The position numbers and the translations under genes were made by a program. A DNA stretch of 8,678 nt from Lachnospiraceae bacterium (GTDB taxonomy: Bacteria; Bacillota; Clostridia; Lachnospirales; Lachnospiraceae): positions 464 through 9,141 of the forward strand of contig DNJW01000181.1 of the NCBI GenBank assembly GCA_003488965.1, in the 5' to 3' direction. How positions within the stretch are numbered: the first letter of the stretch is position 1; each line of letters opens with the position of its first letter. The notes under the pieces were generated by a model. The model was not told the DNA's origin, made no database searches, and saw nothing but the letters and a program-made list of their open reading frames with translations. Shown in pieces: positions 6,111-8,678 of this stretch.

Positions 6111-7406
6111 CTATAATGTTACAGCGTACTCATAATCCAGCATAAAATTGGTTACACCGTCCAAGGCAAGTTCTTTGGGGTCTAATGGGAGAACGCCGTC
6201 GCGTACTTTTGCATAGGTAACCGGCATATATTGGTGCAGCATATTCATAGGAATAGGATATTCCTTCAAATTAGAGAACAATTTATCAATAGCTTCCGTT
6301 ACTTTTGGCTGGCCGATGTAGTAACGGGCACGGTCAGAAAAACTGTATTTTCTTGCGAGGGCAAGCTGTTTATCATCCCCGTGGTAATGCTTCTGCCAGT
6401 TGGCAGGCTGCTCCAGCATAACCTGTTCCAGAGTTTCAATGAAGTTGGCTCTTTTTTCTTCCGGAACCAGTTCTTTTTCCATGAAGCTGAGGGCAAATAG
6501 CGCTTCTCTCAGCCCATAGGTTAGAGCAGGACCAACTTTTAAAATGGCGATACCGTCCTGTACCATGCTTTTGAGGCATTCGGCACTCTGATAATCAGTG
6601 GAATGGCCTTCGAAGCAGACTTCGGGATATTTTTCAAGTGTGGAGCAAAGCTCCGCTGCTGCATCATGATTATATAGGAAGACTTGGTCATCGCCAAATT
6701 CAACACCGGGCTGTACGACAACAGCGACTACATCTTTCCAGCCTTCTCCTACACCTGATTCTTCGAAAATATGTTTGTAGGTAGCAACTGTATCCTGAAA
6801 AGCAGCAGGACTGGTGACGGAAAGACTGTCTTCTGCTTCTTGTGCACCGCCCGGAATGGGAACTTCGCTCCCAATGATAAAAACGGGACGCATTGCATCA
6901 GGGTATTGTGCCTTCCGTTCTTCGTAACCCTTCATAGAAGCTTTGTAAAGTTCAGCGCCGCGGCGGGCAATGGTTTCGGTGGACAAAAGGCCTTCCGGGT
7001 CATCGGCAACCTTCATGCTGGTATCCAGATGAATTTTGGTGAATCCGGCTTTGGCGTACTGATAAACCAGTTCTATAGATTTTTCCATGGCCTCTTTTTC
7101 GGCAAGGTTCTGCCAGGTCAGAGGGCCAAGGTGATCGCCGCCAAGAATAATCAGATGTTTTGGAACCCCGATTTCCTCAGCCATTTTTTGTATCATGTCA
7201 TAGAAGTCTTGAGGAAGCATTCCCGTATAGCCTCCGTATTGGTTGACCTGATTGGCAGTTGCTTCAATCAGCACTGGTGTATTGAGTTGTTTTGCACGTC
7301 TTAATATAATTTCGAGTACTAACGGGTTGGCAGTACAGTAGGAAGGAATACCGCATTTTTTCCCTTGTCTGCGTTGTTCCATCATTTCTTGAATAGGATG
7401 TTTCAT
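6111..7406 (-). CDS. kbaZ: D-tagatose-1,6-bisphosphate aldolase non-catalytic subunit (KbaZ/GatZ)
   Basis: Accessory subunit that, in enterobacteria, gives full activity and stability to the class II aldolase KbaY/GatY, which splits D-tagatose-1,6-bisphosphate into glyceraldehyde-3-phosphate and dihydroxyacetone phosphate. At 431 residues it has the family length and is intact. Family blocks visible along it are IEATANQVNQYGGYTGM (47-63), GGDHLGP (89-95), GFTKIHLD (121-128), SEVPIPGG (180-187), VVQPGVEFG (230-238), HSTDYQ (268-273), ILKVGPALT (288-296) and SDRARYY (357-363). Start ATG 7406 has AAAGGAG (7417-7423 on minus) with a 10-nt spacer. It lies 28 bp after the deacetylase stop, clearly the same operon. 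The catalytic subunit is not in the window. KbaZ and GatZ cannot be told apart by sequence here; the deacetylase partner favours the amino-sugar (kba/aga) setting. Confidence 0.92.
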   Translation of the reverse strand: MKHPIQEMMEQRRQGKKCGIPSYCTANPLVLEIILRRAKQLNTPVLIEATANQVNQYGGYTGMLPQDFYDMIQKMAEEIGVPKHLIILGGDHLGPLTWQNLAEKEAMEKSIELVYQYAKAGFTKIHLDTSMKVADDPEGLLSTETIARRGAELYKASMKGYEERKAQYPDAMRPVFIIGSEVPIPGGAQEAEDSLSVTSPAAFQDTVATYKHIFEESGVGEGWKDVVAVVVQPGVEFGDDQVFLYNHDAAAELCSTLEKYPEVCFEGHSTDYQSAECLKSMVQDGIAILKVGPALTYGLREALFALSFMEKELVPEEKRANFIETLEQVMLEQPANWQKHYHGDDKQLALARKYSFSDRARYYIGQPKVTEAIDKLFSNLKEYPIPMNMLHQYMPVTYAKVRDGVLPLDPKELALDGVTNFMLDYEYAVTL

Positions 7407-7434
7407 TGTTTTATTTCTCCTTTATTTAAATTGA

Positions 7435-8577
7435 TTAAGGCAGCTGTGCTTTGCCCATGCAGTAGGTTTGGCGAACCTGATAGTCAGGTTCAAGGACAAC
7501 CAGATCAGCATCCATGCCGACTTTAATCTGTCCCTTCCGGTCATCGACACCGATGCAGCGGGCAGGATTAATTGTACAGGAATTGATGGCATAATTGAAC
7601 GGAACCATTGCTTCTTCTACTAATATTCTCAGCCCGTTGTTTAGTTTCAGTGTGGAGCCTGCCAGCCCCCCGGTGGAGGTTAAATGTGCGCTGCCGTCCG
7701 GATAGATTTCAATTTCGTTGCCGCCGAAAATGTAACGGCTTCCGGCAGGTGAGCCTTTTGCCATCAAGGCATCGGATACCATAATAGAATAATCAGGACC
7801 TTTTGACATAAAATAGTTATTCAGGGCAGCAGCAGTAGAATGGTTGCCGTCACAGATGATTTCTCCGTACATTGTGCGGATACGGTACGCAGCACCCACC
7901 AGACCGTTGGCACGGTGATTAAAAGGGGTCATGCCGTTATATACATGTGTCATGGAACGCGCTCCATGGGCATAGGCCATAACCGCCTGGTCGTAGGTGG
8001 CAGCAGAATGTCCAATGCTTACGGTTACGCCTTGCCTGGTCAGGTAATGGGTCAGGGCAAAATCCTCGTCTGTTTCGGTAGCCATGGTGATATACCGGAT
8101 ATTGCCCTTGGCAGCTTCCTGATAACGCTGGAATTGTTCAATAGTTGGTTTGACAATGTACTGTTCCGGCTGGGCGCCCTTGTATACCATATCCAGATAG
8201 GGTCCTTCAAAATGGATACCTAGAATTTCAGCGCCTTCGTAGCCGTCTTCCATAACTTTTGCCACATTGGCAACTGCTTTGGTCAAAACTTCTTCGCTCT
8301 GGGTAATAGTAGTAGCAAGGAAACCGGTTACACCTTCGTCTACCACATGTTTTGTCCAGTTCCTCAAACCTTCTTCATTGGCATCATTGGTATCAAAGCC
8401 ATAGGCACCATGGCAGTGGATGTCCAGAAAACCGGGAACGATGCGCAAATCGTTGTAATCGACATCGGCCGTCTGATTGCCATAAGGAAGAATATCTGTA
8501 ATTTTTCCATCCCTTACATCAAGTGCGGCAGATACGAACTGATCTGCAATCCATACTTTTTTACCTTGAATTAGCAT
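7435..8577 (-). CDS. nagA: N-acetylglucosamine/N-acetylgalactosamine-6-phosphate deacetylase (NagA/AgaA)
   Basis: A metal-dependent amidohydrolase that removes acetate from N-acetyl-hexosamine-6-phosphate in the cytoplasm. It has 380 residues, full length for the family. Visible motifs: PGFLDIHCHGAYGFD (48-62) with H54 and H56; HFEGPYL (122-128) with metal ligand E124; GHSAATY (189-195) with H190; THVYNGMTPFNHR (210-222) with H211; CDGNH (242-246); and SDA (268-270) with catalytic D269. All key residues are present. The variants HSAAT, YNGMT and TGGLAGSTL look closer to E. coli AgaA (GalNAc-6-P deacetylase) than to NagA as I recall them, and the kbaZ partner points the same way, but substrate choice is not settled. 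Start ATG 8577 has AGGAGG (8587-8592 on minus), 9-nt spacer. First gene of the visible operon. Confidence 0.92.
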   Translation of the reverse strand: MLIQGKKVWIADQFVSAALDVRDGKITDILPYGNQTADVDYNDLRIVPGFLDIHCHGAYGFDTNDANEEGLRNWTKHVVDEGVTGFLATTITQSEEVLTKAVANVAKVMEDGYEGAEILGIHFEGPYLDMVYKGAQPEQYIVKPTIEQFQRYQEAAKGNIRYITMATETDEDFALTHYLTRQGVTVSIGHSAATYDQAVMAYAHGARSMTHVYNGMTPFNHRANGLVGAAYRIRTMYGEIICDGNHSTAAALNNYFMSKGPDYSIMVSDALMAKGSPAGSRYIFGGNEIEIYPDGSAHLTSTGGLAGSTLKLNNGLRILVEEAMVPFNYAINSCTINPARCIGVDDRKGQIKVGMDADLVVLEPDYQVRQTYCMGKAQLP

Positions 8578-8628
8578 AAAAATTAACCTCCTGTCTGAAA
8601 AATAAATAATTTTCTATTATTATATCTT

Positions 8629-8637
8629 ATTATAGCA
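8629..8637 (-). promoter_or_regulatory. Predicted extended -10 promoter of the nagA-kbaZ operon
   Basis: On the minus strand TGC followed by TATAAT (8629-8634) makes a perfect extended -10 element about 52 nt before the start codon. No good -35 hexamer is present at 16-18 bp. A second TATAAT lies at 8619-8624, so the exact start point is unclear. No sure operator or catabolite-repression site was found in the 100 bp upstream of the gene. Confidence 0.5.
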
Positions 8638-8678
8638 CTGAATAAGCGGATAAAGTTGCATTTTTTAAGTTATTCATT

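Noticed and set aside
6771..7304. A 177-residue open frame on the plus strand inside kbaZ
   Set aside because: Antisense to a highly conserved intact gene; the protein is Cys/Phe/Asn-rich with no family features, as expected from a shadow frame.
1..8678. Mobile element, phage, CRISPR or toxin-antitoxin system
   Set aside because: No transposase, integrase, terminal repeats, regularly spaced repeats or paired small toxin/antitoxin genes were seen on either strand.

Overview
The window looks like chromosome of a low-to-moderate GC Gram-positive anaerobe, most likely Clostridia and probably Lachnospiraceae. The grounds are strong AGGAGG-type ribosome binding sites, a FlxA-like coiled-coil protein with a C-terminal repeat type I associate with Lachnospiraceae, and protein sequences typical of that group. 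This placement comes from recognised families, not from a search. There is no rRNA, tRNA, CRISPR array, transposase or integrase.

Layout: (1) 1-945, plus strand, is the C-terminal two thirds of a MATE-family drug/sodium antiporter that begins before the window. (2) 946-3621, plus strand, holds a promoter, a short fossil of an unrelated gene, a two-TM potassium channel with cytoplasmic nucleotide-binding (RCK/TrkA-N-like) regions and a C-terminal RyR-like domain, and then an EamA-family transporter 30-42 bp downstream, probably co-transcribed. A hairpin at 3693-3735 separates this unit from the convergent next gene. (3) 3758-4708, minus strand, is a FlxA-like coiled-coil protein of unknown function. 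(4) 4709-5050 is a divergent control region with two separate inverted repeats, one over each predicted promoter. (5) 5051-6037, plus strand, is a Gfo/Idh/MocA-family oxidoreductase, followed by a strong hairpin. (6) 8577-6111, minus strand, is a two-gene operon: an amino-sugar 6-phosphate deacetylase (NagA/AgaA) followed by the tagatose-bisphosphate aldolase accessory subunit (KbaZ/GatZ).

The deacetylase and KbaZ together suggest N-acetylgalactosamine (or mixed amino-sugar) catabolism: deacetylation of the sugar phosphate, then cleavage of tagatose-1,6-bisphosphate downstream. The catalytic aldolase subunit, the deaminase/isomerase and the uptake system are not here and would lie elsewhere, perhaps beyond position 8678. 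The membrane genes at the left end (MATE, K+ channel, EamA) have no evident link to the sugar genes.

I do not see a clear undescribed multi-gene system. The points most worth a second look are the RyR-domain ion channel, the in-frame remnant of a monooxygenase start fused upstream of that channel with an ATA codon where the start should be, and the promoter-overlapping inverted repeats at 4834-4866 and 4920-4944.
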